Source of the DNA: an uncultured Collinsella sp.
GTDB lineage: Bacteria > Actinomycetota > Coriobacteriia > Coriobacteriales > Coriobacteriaceae
NCBI GenBank assembly: GCA_900542635.1
Contig: UQOJ01000043.1
Coordinates: 1 to 17,073, forward strand
Direction of reading: 5' to 3'
Length of the DNA stretch: 17,073 nucleotides
Numbering within the stretch: position 1 is the first letter of the stretch; each line of letters opens with the position of its first letter. Of the stretch, positions 1 through 7,515 are shown piece after piece. The notes under the pieces are model-generated. The model saw only the letters and a list, made by a program, of their open reading frames with translations. It ran no database searches and was not told the origin of the DNA. Position numbers and translations under genes: made by a program.

Positions 1-3
1 AAG

Positions 4-36
4 TCGTCGGCAGCGTCAGATGTGTATAAGAGACAG
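4..36 (+). other. Illumina Nextera transposase adapter (non-genomic)
   Basis: Bases 4-17 match the Nextera read-1 tail and bases 18-36 match the 19-bp Tn5 mosaic end, which ends in AGATGTGTATAAGAGACAG. The two parts sit in the order and spacing of the commercial adapter. Genomic sequence begins at 37. The minus-strand frame of the first gene reads into the adapter as Leu-Ser-Leu-Ile-His-Ile, so those residues are artificial. Bases 1-3 are also likely non-genomic. Confidence 0.97.
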
Positions 37-201
37 GTCCTCGGGCGTACCGGGCAGGTAGTCGAAGAGCTTGGTGGACTCAAATGGCTTAAAGCCAAAC
101 CAGTGCGGGGTGTCGCACGAGAGCGTATGGGTGAGGTCGACCCAGCGATAATCGGTGCTTTTGAGCTGGGAAGCAAGGTTCCAAAGGTCGAGCGCGGGCA
201 T
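37..201 (-). CDS. Cyclase family protein (kynurenine formamidase-like), N-terminal fragment
   Basis: Only the first 55 residues are present; the gene is cut by the adapter junction at 36/37. The visible part contains WVDLTHTLSCDTPHWFGF. The DLTHTL and DTPHW stretches are typical of the start of the cyclase/arylformamidase-like family (Pfam Cyclase), metal-dependent hydrolases that act on amide or lactone-like substrates. The ATG at 199-201 is preceded on the minus strand by AAAGGAG with about 6 bases of spacing, which supports the start. The gene diverges from the aldo/keto reductase at 365. Family assignment rests on the N-terminal motif alone. The catalytic HxGTHxDxP-like region would lie in the missing part, so substrate and activity cannot be judged. 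Confidence 0.75.
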
Positions 202-364
202 GGTCGGCTCCTTTCATCGGGCTTTTTGCTGATGTTAAAGCGGTGCCGTGACAGCTCGATTTCTGCTGCGTTACGATACGTTCTCGATTGCGATTCAACG
301 ATGTTTCGGCTGCGTGACCATTGTGTTTCGCCTTGCCGGGGCGCTGATGGCGAAGGGAGGGGCC

Positions 365-1555
365 GTGCAATATCGCGTTGACCCCAAAAGCGGCAACCGT
401 ATCTCGGCGTTGGGGCTGGGCTGCATGAGGTTTCCCGGTGCGCCGGGACGCCCGGATGCGAAGGCAGCCGACGCCATCATTTCCCGTGCGGTAGAGCAGG
501 GGATTAATTATCTGGACACCGCGTATCTCTATCCCGGTAACGAGGCGTGCGTGGGCGCCTCGCTTGAGCGCTTGGGGCTGCGTGACCGGGTGTTGCTGGC
601 GACTAAGTTGCCGCATGCTTCGTGCAAGTGCGCGGAGGATTTCGATCGGTTCTTCGACGAGCAGCTGCGTCGCCTGCGGACCGACCATATCGACTATTAC
701 CTTATGCATAACATTACCTCGCCCGCCCAGTGGGAGCGCGTGGTGGCACTGGGCATCGAGGACTGGATTGCGCGCCAAAAGGCTTCGGGGCGCATTCGCC
801 AGATCGGTTTTTCATACCACGGCAGCGCGGCGGACTTTCTCACGATGCTCGATGCGTATGAGTGGGACTTTCGCCAGATCCAGTACAATTACGCTGGAGA
901 GCGCTATCAGGCGGGAACGGCGGGGCTCATGGCCGCCGCCGAGCGAGGCCTAGCGGTGTTTGTGATGGAGCCGCTGCTGGGCGGGCGTTTAGCGGGCAAA
1001 CTGCCGCCACGGGCTCGCGCTGTGCTCGATAGTGCCCGTGACCCGCATTTGCGCACTCCTGCCGCCTGGGGTCTTTCGTGGGTGTGGAATCATCCTCAGG
1101 TGACGATGCTGCTTTCGGGTATGACCGATACCGCGCAGGTTGATGAGAACGCGGTGTTGGCCGATCGGGCCCTGCCGGATTCGATGACAGCTACTCAGCT
1201 CGATGCCATCGCGCACGTGCTGACGGAGTTTGAGAAATCGAATCGCGTGCCCTGCACGGGATGCGGCTACTGTATGCCGTGTCCTAAAGGCATCAACATC
1301 CCTGGGTGTTTCGCCGCCTACAACGCAAGCTATGCGCACAGCTGGTTTACGGGCCTGTCGCAGTATTTTACGGCGAGCGCGGTGCGGACGAGCGAGGCCA
1401 AGCTGGTGAGCAATTGCGTCAAGTGCGGCAAATGCGCGCGCCACTGCCCACAGCATATCGATATCCCCGAGCGTCTCGATGACGTGCGCCGACGCTTCCA
1501 GCCTGGACCCGTGACGGCAGTGCTTAAGGCCTTCGGCAAAACGCGCTCCTCGTGA
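365..1555 (+). CDS. Aldo/keto reductase with C-terminal 4Fe-4S ferredoxin-like region
   Basis: A 396-residue protein. The N-terminal two thirds form an aldo/keto reductase barrel: GLGCMRFP near residue 20 and a tetrad read as Asp51, Tyr56, Lys81 and His115 (in DTAYLYPG, ATKLPH and YLMHN). The C-terminal third has two ferredoxin-type cysteine clusters, Cys297-300-303-306 and Cys351-354-357-361, each ending in a CP or CPQ pattern. Such fusions are common in anaerobes and are thought to be cytoplasmic redox enzymes coupling Fe-S electron transfer to carbonyl reduction; the substrate is unknown. I chose the GTG at 365 because AAGGGAGG lies about 4 bases upstream and the protein then starts MQYRVDPKSG, as is usual for this family. 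An in-frame ATG at 347 is possible but would place that ribosome site inside the gene. A long inverted repeat follows the stop. Confidence 0.9.
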   Translation: MQYRVDPKSGNRISALGLGCMRFPGAPGRPDAKAADAIISRAVEQGINYLDTAYLYPGNEACVGASLERLGLRDRVLLATKLPHASCKCAEDFDRFFDEQLRRLRTDHIDYYLMHNITSPAQWERVVALGIEDWIARQKASGRIRQIGFSYHGSAADFLTMLDAYEWDFRQIQYNYAGERYQAGTAGLMAAAERGLAVFVMEPLLGGRLAGKLPPRARAVLDSARDPHLRTPAAWGLSWVWNHPQVTMLLSGMTDTAQVDENAVLADRALPDSMTATQLDAIAHVLTEFEKSNRVPCTGCGYCMPCPKGINIPGCFAAYNASYAHSWFTGLSQYFTASAVRTSEAKLVSNCVKCGKCARHCPQHIDIPERLDDVRRRFQPGPVTAVLKAFGKTRSS

Positions 1556-1567
1556 CCCTTTTATAAC

Positions 1568-1630
1568 TTGCGGTGGAATAGTTCCTGTTTGCGGCAGAAT
1601 AGGGCTTAAACAGGGACTATTCCACCGCAA
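1568..1630. repeat. Palindromic intergenic element, copy A
   Basis: The arms at 1568-1590 and 1608-1630 are inverted complements at 22 of 23 positions, enclosing a 17-base loop. The outer arm starts TTGCGGTGGAATA. The copy is preceded by TTTTATAAC and followed by CTGA, as is copy B at 2735-2797. It lies 13 bases after the aldo/keto reductase stop, and its right arm ends three bases before the ribosome binding site of the Gfo/Idh/MocA gene. It could act as a terminator, mRNA stabiliser or dispersed repeat. There is no T-run directly after the right arm, so a standard intrinsic terminator is less likely. Confidence 0.9.
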
Positions 1631-1645
1631 CTGAAGGGGGCTGTC

Positions 1646-2665
1646 GTGGGCCATCGGGATTCATGTAATGATTCGCGTGGGGTTCGTTGGGGCATTTTGG
1701 GCGCTGGGCACATTTCTCATCGATTTGCATCGTCGCTCAAGAAGGTCGACGGGGCACGGCTGGTGGCTGCGGCCGGTCGCACTCCTGCACATGTCGAGGA
1801 ATTTTGCCGAGCGTTTTCGATCGATGCTGCGCATGGCCATGCCTCGGCCGACGATAACGGCGATGCGGCTTATGACGCGCTGATTGCCGACCCCGATGTC
1901 GACGCAATCTACTTGGCTCTTCCGCATGGCATGCATACGCGTTGGGCCTGTCGCGCGCTGTGCGCCGGAAAGGCCGTGCTGTGCGAAAAGCCGGCCGTTT
2001 TGAGTGAGGAAGAGGCTCTCTCGATCGCCTCCACCTCTCGCGAGCGCGGCGTGCTGTTTATGGAGGCGATGAAGAATCGGTTTTGCCCGATGCGCACTCG
2101 CGTGAAAGACTTGCTTGCGTCGGGTGAGCTTGGCCGTATCGTCTCGATTGAAAGCGTGCAAAAGCTCGATTACGGCGAATCTCCTTCGGGCTATCTGCTT
2201 GATCCGCTGCAGGGCGGCTGTCTATATGACATGGGCTGCTATGCAGTCGGTTGGTTTGAGGATTTGCCCGCGGGCGCGTGCGAGGTTTCGTCCCGTGAAG
2301 TTCGCTGGCGTGACGTATCAGGCGGCCGTGTCGATTGGGCCGACGAGATCCATATGAGCGTCGGCGGTATACCCATTCATATGGTGTGCGACGGCAAAGC
2401 AGCATATGAAAGCCGCTTAACGATTGCCTGTGAGCGGGGCTCGTTGGAAATCGAGCGTCTTCATCGCCCCGAGCTCGCCCATGTGAAGTACTCCGACGGT
2501 CGAGCACTCGAAATCGATGCACCATTTGAGGTCGATGATTTTTACGGTGAGGCATCGCATGCGACACAGCTCATTCAGGCGGGGAAACTCGAAAGCCCCA
2601 TCATGTCCCTAGCCGCTACACAGCGCTGTGCGCACATCATCGATGCGATTCGCTTGAAACTTTAG
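1646..2665 (+). CDS. Gfo/Idh/MocA family NAD(P)-dependent oxidoreductase
   Basis: A 339-residue cytoplasmic dehydrogenase. The N-terminal Rossmann fold starts with GILGAGHIS at residues 16-24, the dinucleotide-binding glycine loop. CEKP at residues 113-116 carries the conserved Glu-Lys-Pro of the family, whose lysine contributes to hydride transfer on sugar-like substrates. The remainder fits the alpha/beta substrate domain, with GGCLYDMGCY around residue 190. The GTG at 1646 is chosen because GAAGGGGG ends five bases upstream. The specific substrate, a sugar or cyclitol or a trans-dihydrodiol as in mammalian homologues, cannot be deduced. The gene stands alone between two copies of a palindromic element, so its mRNA would carry one copy just upstream of the ribosome site. 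Confidence 0.88.
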   Translation: MGHRDSCNDSRGVRWGILGAGHISHRFASSLKKVDGARLVAAAGRTPAHVEEFCRAFSIDAAHGHASADDNGDAAYDALIADPDVDAIYLALPHGMHTRWACRALCAGKAVLCEKPAVLSEEEALSIASTSRERGVLFMEAMKNRFCPMRTRVKDLLASGELGRIVSIESVQKLDYGESPSGYLLDPLQGGCLYDMGCYAVGWFEDLPAGACEVSSREVRWRDVSGGRVDWADEIHMSVGGIPIHMVCDGKAAYESRLTIACERGSLEIERLHRPELAHVKYSDGRALEIDAPFEVDDFYGEASHATQLIQAGKLESPIMSLAATQRCAHIIDAIRLKL

Positions 2666-2734
2666 GGCGTGGGGGCATGGCGCCAACGCCTGGAATGCCT
2701 TGGAGGCCTTTTCCCCTGATGCCTCTTTTATAAC

Positions 2735-2797
2735 TTGCGGTGGAATACGGTCTGTTTGCGCCAAAATATGGCACCAATAGACCGTATTTCACCGCAA
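2735..2797. repeat. Palindromic intergenic element, copy B
   Basis: The arms at 2735-2757 and 2775-2797 are inverted complements at 20 of 23 positions. The outer arm TTGCGGTGGAATA and the flanks TTTTATAAC and CTGA match copy A at 1568-1630, but the inner stem differs on both sides together (CGGTCT/AGACCG here, GTTCC/GGGAC in copy A), so pairing is kept. The loop contains GCCAAAATATGGC, a small hairpin of its own. The right arm ends eight bases before the DNase IV ribosome binding site. The same 2666-2734 gap also holds a weaker bulged hairpin at 2674-2699. Confidence 0.9.
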
Positions 2798-2818
2798 CTG
2801 ATGAAGAGGGAGTTGGAG

Positions 2819-3685
2819 ATGCTGACGATCGGGTGTCATCTTTCGACGACGAAGGGCTATCGGGCAATGGGGGAGACGGCGCTGTCCATTGGCGCCAATA
2901 CCTTTGCGTTCTTTACGCGCAACCCGCGCGGTGGCAAGGCAAAAGAACTTGACATGGATGACGTGGCGGCTCTGCGTGAGCTTATGGCGCAAAACGACTT
3001 TGGACCGCTGGTGGCGCATGCCCCGTATACCTATAACCCCTGCTCCGCTAAGGAGCGGGCGCGCGAGTTTGCCTTGGAGGCAATGGCCGAGGACTTGCAG
3101 CGTCTGGAAACACTGCCCGGCAACTACTACAACTTCCATCCCGGTGCGCATGTGGGGCAGGGCTCCGACGTCGGCATTCAGATGATTGTCGACACGCTGT
3201 GCCAGGTGATGTTTGAGGGGCAGCAGACGACGGTATTACTCGAGACCATGGCAGGAAAGGGCACCGAGGTGGGCCGTAGCTTTGAAGAACTGGCGTGCAT
3301 TATCGAGGGCGTTGCCGCCAAGCGCCCAGAGCTGTCCGATAAGCTGGGCGTTTGTTTGGACACCTGCCATGTGAGCGATGCCGGCTACGACATCATCCAT
3401 GATCTGGACGACGTACTCGACGAGTTCGACCGCGTGGTGGGTATCGATCGCTTGCATGCCGTACACATCAACGATTCGAAGAACCCTTGTGGCGCCCATA
3501 AAGATCGTCACGAGTGCATCGGCAAGGGATACCTTGGCAGCGAGGAATTTGGTGGCGGTATGCAGGTTATGCAGAATATTGTATCGAATGGCCACTTGCG
3601 TTCGCTGCCGTTTATTTTGGAGACTCCGAACGAACTTGCAGGTTATGCAGCTGAAATTAGACTATTAAGGTCATTGCAGCAGTAA
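2819..3685 (+). CDS. nfo: Deoxyribonuclease IV (apurinic/apyrimidinic endonuclease)
   Basis: A 288-residue protein, the normal length for endonuclease IV. It cleaves DNA 5' to abasic sites in base excision repair, using a trinuclear zinc centre in a TIM barrel. Visible family signatures: NFHPGAH at 105-111, LLETMAGKG with Glu142, CLDTCH with Asp181 and His184, DRHECIG with Asp229 and His231, and LETPNE with Glu268. Together these supply most of the zinc ligands of the Escherichia coli enzyme. I chose the ATG at 2819 because AGAGGGAG lies six bases upstream and the protein then opens MLTIGCHLSTTKG, matching the family start. Longer in-frame starts run back into the palindromic element and are unlikely. 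The gene reads in the same direction as its upstream neighbour but is separated from it by 153 bases. Confidence 0.95.
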   Translation: MLTIGCHLSTTKGYRAMGETALSIGANTFAFFTRNPRGGKAKELDMDDVAALRELMAQNDFGPLVAHAPYTYNPCSAKERAREFALEAMAEDLQRLETLPGNYYNFHPGAHVGQGSDVGIQMIVDTLCQVMFEGQQTTVLLETMAGKGTEVGRSFEELACIIEGVAAKRPELSDKLGVCLDTCHVSDAGYDIIHDLDDVLDEFDRVVGIDRLHAVHINDSKNPCGAHKDRHECIGKGYLGSEEFGGGMQVMQNIVSNGHLRSLPFILETPNELAGYAAEIRLLRSLQQ

Positions 3686-3746
3686 TGACTGTCATAAAGT
3701 AGAGTATTCCATTCACGTTATGGGTTTGTTTCAATCAGTTTTCTCG

Positions 3747-3775
3747 TTGCAGATTCGTAATTCCAGGTGCATAAT
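3747..3775 (+). promoter_or_regulatory. Promoter of the amino-acid ABC transporter operon
   Basis: TTGCAG at 3747-3752 and CATAAT at 3770-3775 are separated by 17 bases, a good match to a housekeeping sigma promoter. Transcription would start near 3782, leaving a leader of about 50 bases before the lipoprotein gene at 3833. No operator was recognised. Confidence 0.6.
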
Positions 3776-3832
3776 AGCCAACAGTTTTTGCAGACCTCTG
3801 AATCAAACGAGGTCACCGGAAGGAGACTGATT

Positions 3833-4693
3833 ATGAAGCTCAAGAAGCTTGGCGCATTTGCCGCCACGGGTGCCATGGCGCTCGCCCTCGCACTGACGGG
3901 CTGCGGCTCGTCCAACGCCACCTCTGGTTCTGATGCCGGTTCCAGCAGCTCTGACGACGCTAAGGTCGAGAAAGTCGACGGCTCCAAGGAGTACGCGCTC
4001 GTCAAGGACGGTACGCTGACTGTCGGCACCTCTGCCGAGTACGCTCCGTTTGAGTACAAGGATGACAACGGCGATTATCAGGGCTTTGACCTTGAGCTCA
4101 TCAAGGCTATCGGCGACAAGCTGGGCCTGGATGTCGAGTATGTCAACAATGACTTTGACACGCTGGTTCCGGGGGTCGCTTCGGGCGCCAAGTATGACGT
4201 TTCCATCGCGGCTATCACCGACACGCCCGAGCGTGAGAAGGAAGTCACTTTCTCTGATTCCTACTACATGGATGATCAGGCTATCGTGACCAAGGTCGAT
4301 AACACCGACATCACGGCCGATAACTTTAGCGAGAAGCTCAACAATTCCGACGCTACCATCATCGTCCAGTCTGGCTCGACCGCCGAGGCCTTTGCCCAGG
4401 AGAACTTCCCCAAGGCCAAGATCGTCCCCTACAAGGACGCCACCGAGTGCTTCAGCGCCCTGCAGTCCGATAAGGGCGACGCCGTAGTTACCAACCGCTC
4501 CGTTGCCAGCCAGCTGACCGCCGAGCAGTTCAACACCTGCCAGACCATCAAGCAGATCAGCACCGGCGAGGAGTACGCCATCGCCATCAACCAGGGCAAC
4601 ACCAAGCTCAAGGACGACATTAACCAGGCCATCAAGGACCTGACCGACGACGGTACCGTCGACGCCCTCATGGCTAAGTACAATATCAAGTAA
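3833..4693 (+). CDS. Amino-acid ABC transporter substrate-binding lipoprotein (family 3)
   Basis: A 286-residue extracellular solute-binding lipoprotein. Residues 1-23 are a lipoprotein signal with a lysine-rich start, a hydrophobic run and the lipobox LTGC, giving acylation at Cys24. A short Ser/Gly/Asp-rich linker follows to about residue 50. The rest is a family 3 binding fold: YAPFEYKDDNGDYQGFDLE, then DVSIAAITDTPEREKEVTFS, typical of polar amino-acid binding proteins such as HisJ, GlnH or ArtJ. The ligand is not identifiable by eye. The ATG at 3833 has AAGGAG seven bases upstream and starts exactly at the signal peptide. It is the first gene of a three-gene importer operon; a hairpin after its stop probably lets it be made in excess over the membrane components. 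Confidence 0.93.
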   Translation: MKLKKLGAFAATGAMALALALTGCGSSNATSGSDAGSSSSDDAKVEKVDGSKEYALVKDGTLTVGTSAEYAPFEYKDDNGDYQGFDLELIKAIGDKLGLDVEYVNNDFDTLVPGVASGAKYDVSIAAITDTPEREKEVTFSDSYYMDDQAIVTKVDNTDITADNFSEKLNNSDATIIVQSGSTAEAFAQENFPKAKIVPYKDATECFSALQSDKGDAVVTNRSVASQLTAEQFNTCQTIKQISTGEEYAIAINQGNTKLKDDINQAIKDLTDDGTVDALMAKYNIK

Positions 4694-4715
4694 AATAACT
4701 ACTTGATTGCGCGCG

Positions 4716-4746
4716 GGCCCTTTCCGTTTTGCGGAGAGGGCCTTTG
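4716..4746 (+). terminator. Intra-operon terminator-like hairpin after the binding protein
   Basis: GGCCCTTTCCG at 4716-4726 pairs with CGGAGAGGGCC at 4732-4742 (11 bp with one G-T wobble) around a five-base loop, followed by TTT and a T-rich stretch. It lies between the binding-protein and permease genes. It is probably a leaky terminator or a 3' stabiliser that raises the ratio of lipoprotein to permease. Confidence 0.65.
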
Positions 4747-4810
4747 CGCTTCTCTTGACGGAGAGCGTTTCCGTCTCGTTTTGCCGGCAACTTCTACGAT
4801 AGGAGCCACC

Positions 4811-6172
4811 TTGTCTCGACTGAACAAAGGGGCCGCGGAGCAGCGTTTTCCACTGTCCGCCTTGCTCCAAAAGCTAGCCTGCGTCATGGCCGTGGCGCTC
4901 GCGCTGGTGTGCGCGGGGGCATATACGCCTACGACCGCCCAGGCGCTTGAGACCGCAAAGATTACCGCCCGACCCAACACCGGTTCGGGCAGCGATGTGG
5001 TCGGCGGCACCGAGACGCGCATTACCTGGGAAGTTCAGGCCGATGCCGACGAGGAGCTGAGCGGTCTTTCCTTGACGTTTGTCGACGGCACGACGTTTGG
5101 TACCGATGACACGCGATTGACGATGCTCTCGGGCGAGGACCTCATGGATCGTACGCCCATGAAGCCCACGTGCAAGGCTGACGGCCAGACGCTCAAGATT
5201 GACTTTGGCGAGACGGCGCCTGCCGGCGGCTTTTTCCGTGTCGAGGTTTACGGCGTGACCTTCCCCGTCGAGGGCGGCGATGAGGCCTTTAGCGGCACCT
5301 ATACGCTCGCCGACGGGTCGACCAAGAAGATCTCCAAGATTCCGTCGGTGGAGATCAAGGGCGTGACGGCCTTCGATAGCTTCTTGGCTGACCTTAAAGA
5401 GCAGCCGTGGGTCGAGGCGTGGAACTCCAATATGTTCCTGCGCCTGTTCCTGAACCCGGTCATTTTGGTCCAGAGCCTGCCGATCGTCTTCAAGGGCTTC
5501 CTTATGTCGCTCTCGATCGTGCTTGTGGCGTTTCCGCTGGCAATTCCCTTCGGTTTTGCTCTGTCGCTCATGCGCATCTCTAAGTCGCGCATCCTGCGCT
5601 GTCTTGCCGGCATCTATGTGAATATCATTCGCGGTACGCCGGCGTTCCTGCAGATCTATATCGCGTTTTTCGGTCTGCCGCTGGCCGGTGTCAAAGTGGA
5701 CGACTATGTGCTGGGTGTTATCGTCATGGCCATGAACTCGTCTGCGTACTTGTGCGAGATCTTCCGTGCCGGTATTCAGTCGATCCCCAAGGGCCAAAAC
5801 GAGGCTGCTCGCTCGCTGGGCATGAATGCCTTCCAGACGCTGCTCTATGTCATGATTCCGCAGACGTTCCGCAATGTCCTGCCTACGCTGACCAGCGAGT
5901 TTATCTTGCTCTACAAGGACACGTCGCTGCTTGCCGCCGTGGGTGTCGTCGAGATCGTCATGAACGCCCGCACCATCGTGGCCACGACGGGCTCCATCAC
6001 GCCGTATGTGGTTGCCGCTCTGTTCTATCTGGTCATTACCCTGCCGCTTGCGCGCTTGGTGAGCGGTCTTGAGGCGAGACTTCTGGGGACGGCCGAAACC
6101 AAAAAGAAGCGTCCCACCAAGAGCGCCGGACAGGTTGTCGCGACGCCCGCCGATCATATCGCCGGTCTGTAA
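4811..6172 (+). CDS. Amino-acid ABC transporter permease with secreted N-terminal beta-rich domain
   Basis: A 453-residue protein, about twice the length of a usual HisM/GlnP permease. Residues 18-38 form a hydrophobic signal segment followed by a possible AQA cleavage site near residue 45. Residues 46 to about 195 form a soluble, beta-strand-rich domain that I do not recognise and that lacks the binding-protein motifs. From about 218 to the end is a MetI-like permease with several membrane spans and the EAARSLG coupling loop at 331-337, which contacts the ATPase. Since permeases of this family have an outside N-terminus, the extra domain should lie outside the cell. I chose the TTG at 4811 because AGGAG lies five bases upstream and the signal peptide then starts correctly; an upstream in-frame start at 4703 would cover the hairpin. 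The ribosome site of the next gene overlaps its stop codon. Confidence 0.88.
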   Translation: MSRLNKGAAEQRFPLSALLQKLACVMAVALALVCAGAYTPTTAQALETAKITARPNTGSGSDVVGGTETRITWEVQADADEELSGLSLTFVDGTTFGTDDTRLTMLSGEDLMDRTPMKPTCKADGQTLKIDFGETAPAGGFFRVEVYGVTFPVEGGDEAFSGTYTLADGSTKKISKIPSVEIKGVTAFDSFLADLKEQPWVEAWNSNMFLRLFLNPVILVQSLPIVFKGFLMSLSIVLVAFPLAIPFGFALSLMRISKSRILRCLAGIYVNIIRGTPAFLQIYIAFFGLPLAGVKVDDYVLGVIVMAMNSSAYLCEIFRAGIQSIPKGQNEAARSLGMNAFQTLLYVMIPQTFRNVLPTLTSEFILLYKDTSLLAAVGVVEIVMNARTIVATTGSITPYVVAALFYLVITLPLARLVSGLEARLLGTAETKKKRPTKSAGQVVATPADHIAGL

Positions 6173-6184
6173 GGAGGTCCTGTC

Positions 6185-6934
6185 ATGAGTGAAACGAATT
6201 CCAACGAGGTCGTTGTCAGCATCAAGAACCTCCAAAAGGCTTTTGGCGATAACGTGGTTCTGCGTGATATCGATCTGGACGTGCACAAGGGTGAGGTCGT
6301 TGTGGTCCTGGGCCCCTCGGGCTCGGGCAAGTCGACGATGCTTCGCTGCATCAATCGCCTGGAGCATCCCACGAGCGGCTCGATTGTCGTTGAGGGCGTG
6401 GATGTGTGTGCCAAGGGCGTCGACCTCAATAAGGTACGTACGCACTTGGGCATGGTGTTTCAGCAGTTCAACCTGTTCCCGCACCTGTCGGTCAAAAAGA
6501 ACGTCATGCTTGCGCAGCAAAAGGTGCTCAAGCGCAGTAAGGAAGAGGCCGAGAAGATCGCCATCGAGGAGCTGACCAAGGTCGGTCTGGCCGAGCGCAT
6601 CGATTTTATGCCGAGTCAGCTTTCGGGCGGCCAGCAGCAGCGCGTCGCCATCGCCCGCGCCCTGTCGATGAACCCGCACGTGATGCTCTTTGACGAGGCC
6701 ACGTCGGCGCTCGACCCCGAGCTCGTCCGCGATGTATTGGGCGTCATGCGCGACCTGGCACGTGACGGTATGACCATGATCGTGGTAACGCACGAGATGG
6801 GCTTTGCCCGCGATGTCGCCGACCGCGTCGTCTTTATGGACGGCGGCGTCATTGTAGAAGAGGGTACGCCGAGTGAGGTCTTCGACCACCCCAAGAGCGA
6901 GCGCACCAAGGCGTTCTTGGGCAATATCTCGTAG
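6185..6934 (+). CDS. Polar amino-acid ABC transporter ATP-binding protein
   Basis: A 249-residue cytoplasmic ATPase that powers the importer. Walker A is GPSGSGKST at 43-51, the signature LSGGQQQR starts at 146, Walker B ends in Asp170-Glu171 (LFDEATSALDPE), and the switch histidine is His203 in VTHEMGFA. These are hallmark motifs of GlnQ/HisP-type polar amino-acid transporters, and the length is normal. The ribosome site AAGGAGGT overlaps the permease stop codon, twelve bases separate the two genes, and the ATG at 6185 is unambiguous. It is the last gene of the operon and is followed by a strong bidirectional terminator. The specific amino acid is not determinable from the ATPase. Confidence 0.95.
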   Translation: MSETNSNEVVVSIKNLQKAFGDNVVLRDIDLDVHKGEVVVVLGPSGSGKSTMLRCINRLEHPTSGSIVVEGVDVCAKGVDLNKVRTHLGMVFQQFNLFPHLSVKKNVMLAQQKVLKRSKEEAEKIAIEELTKVGLAERIDFMPSQLSGGQQQRVAIARALSMNPHVMLFDEATSALDPELVRDVLGVMRDLARDGMTMIVVTHEMGFARDVADRVVFMDGGVIVEEGTPSEVFDHPKSERTKAFLGNIS

Positions 6935-6955
6935 CCGGTTGATGTGACTGCCGTT

Positions 6956-6999
6956 ACAAAAGAGCGGGGCTGGACTTGAATCCAGCCCCGCTCTTTTGT
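6956..6999. terminator. Bidirectional intrinsic terminator
   Basis: A perfect 19-bp inverted repeat (6956-6974 with 6981-6999) around the loop CTTGAA. The arms start ACAAAAGAGCGGGG, so the hairpin is followed by a T-rich arm on either strand. It ends the ABC transporter operon from the left and the DUF3793-flavodoxin operon from the right. Confidence 0.9.
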
Positions 7000-7049
7000 A
7001 GGGATGGGGATGCGCTTTGATGCAGGCTCTCTTGGAGGCCCTGGGTTCG

Positions 7050-7469
7050 TTACGCGAGCTCGGCTCCGAGGGCCTTGCAAGCGGTCTCGCCCTCGTCGTC
7101 GGGCGCGTCGTAGCAGATGGTGGAGTCCACGACGTTGACGCCCGCCTCGTCGGCGTCCGCCTTCCAGTTGTCCATCCATTCGCCCTCGGCCCACGAATAA
7201 GAGCCAAAGAGGACGACCTTCTTGTCGCCGAGGGTCTCCTTGGCCTCATCCCACATGGGCTGGAACTCATCGTATTCAAGCTCCTCGGAACCCATGGCGG
7301 GGCAGCCGAAGGCGAAGGCATCATATTCGGCGACCTTGTCGGCAGAGAAGTCGGCGCAGGAGATGACCTCTGCCTCGGCGCCGGCACCGGTTGCGCCCTC
7401 GGCAACGAAGTTTGCCATGGCTTCGGTGTTGCCTGTACCGCTCCAGTAGACGACTGCGATCTTGCTCAT
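7050..7469 (-). CDS. Flavodoxin
   Basis: A 139-residue short-chain flavodoxin, an FMN-binding cytoplasmic electron carrier that can replace ferredoxin. The phosphate loop SGTGNTE at residues 10-16 binds the FMN phosphate; FGCPAMGSEELE and GSYSWAEGEW correspond to the loops around the isoalloxazine ring. The ATG at 7467-7469 has AAAGGAAG upstream on the minus strand. A longer open frame continues upstream but only runs across DUF3793 in another frame. The gene lies 46 bases downstream of the DUF3793 gene on the same strand and probably shares its promoter. Flavodoxins are often induced when iron is short, which fits the operator-like dyad at that promoter. Confidence 0.93.
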   Translation of the reverse strand: MSKIAVVYWSGTGNTEAMANFVAEGATGAGAEAEVISCADFSADKVAEYDAFAFGCPAMGSEELEYDEFQPMWDEAKETLGDKKVVLFGSYSWAEGEWMDNWKADADEAGVNVVDSTICYDAPDDEGETACKALGAELA

Positions 7470-7515
7470 ATGTCTTCCTTTCGGTTGTGCGGCGTGCGGC
7501 CGCGTTTTGTATGCT

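Noticed and set aside
2674..2699. Bulged hairpin after the Gfo/Idh/MocA gene as a terminator
   Set aside because: The stem is interrupted by a four-base bulge and is not directly followed by a T-run.
3803..4870. A 355-codon minus-strand open frame over the binding-protein gene
   Set aside because: Low-complexity Val/Leu/Gly/Asp composition typical of an antisense shadow; the plus strand has a clear lipoprotein with promoter and ribosome site.
4874..7405. An 843-codon open frame on the minus strand across the permease and ATPase genes
   Set aside because: It lies antisense to well-identified ABC genes, has no family features, and is explained by their biased codon use in a high-GC genome.
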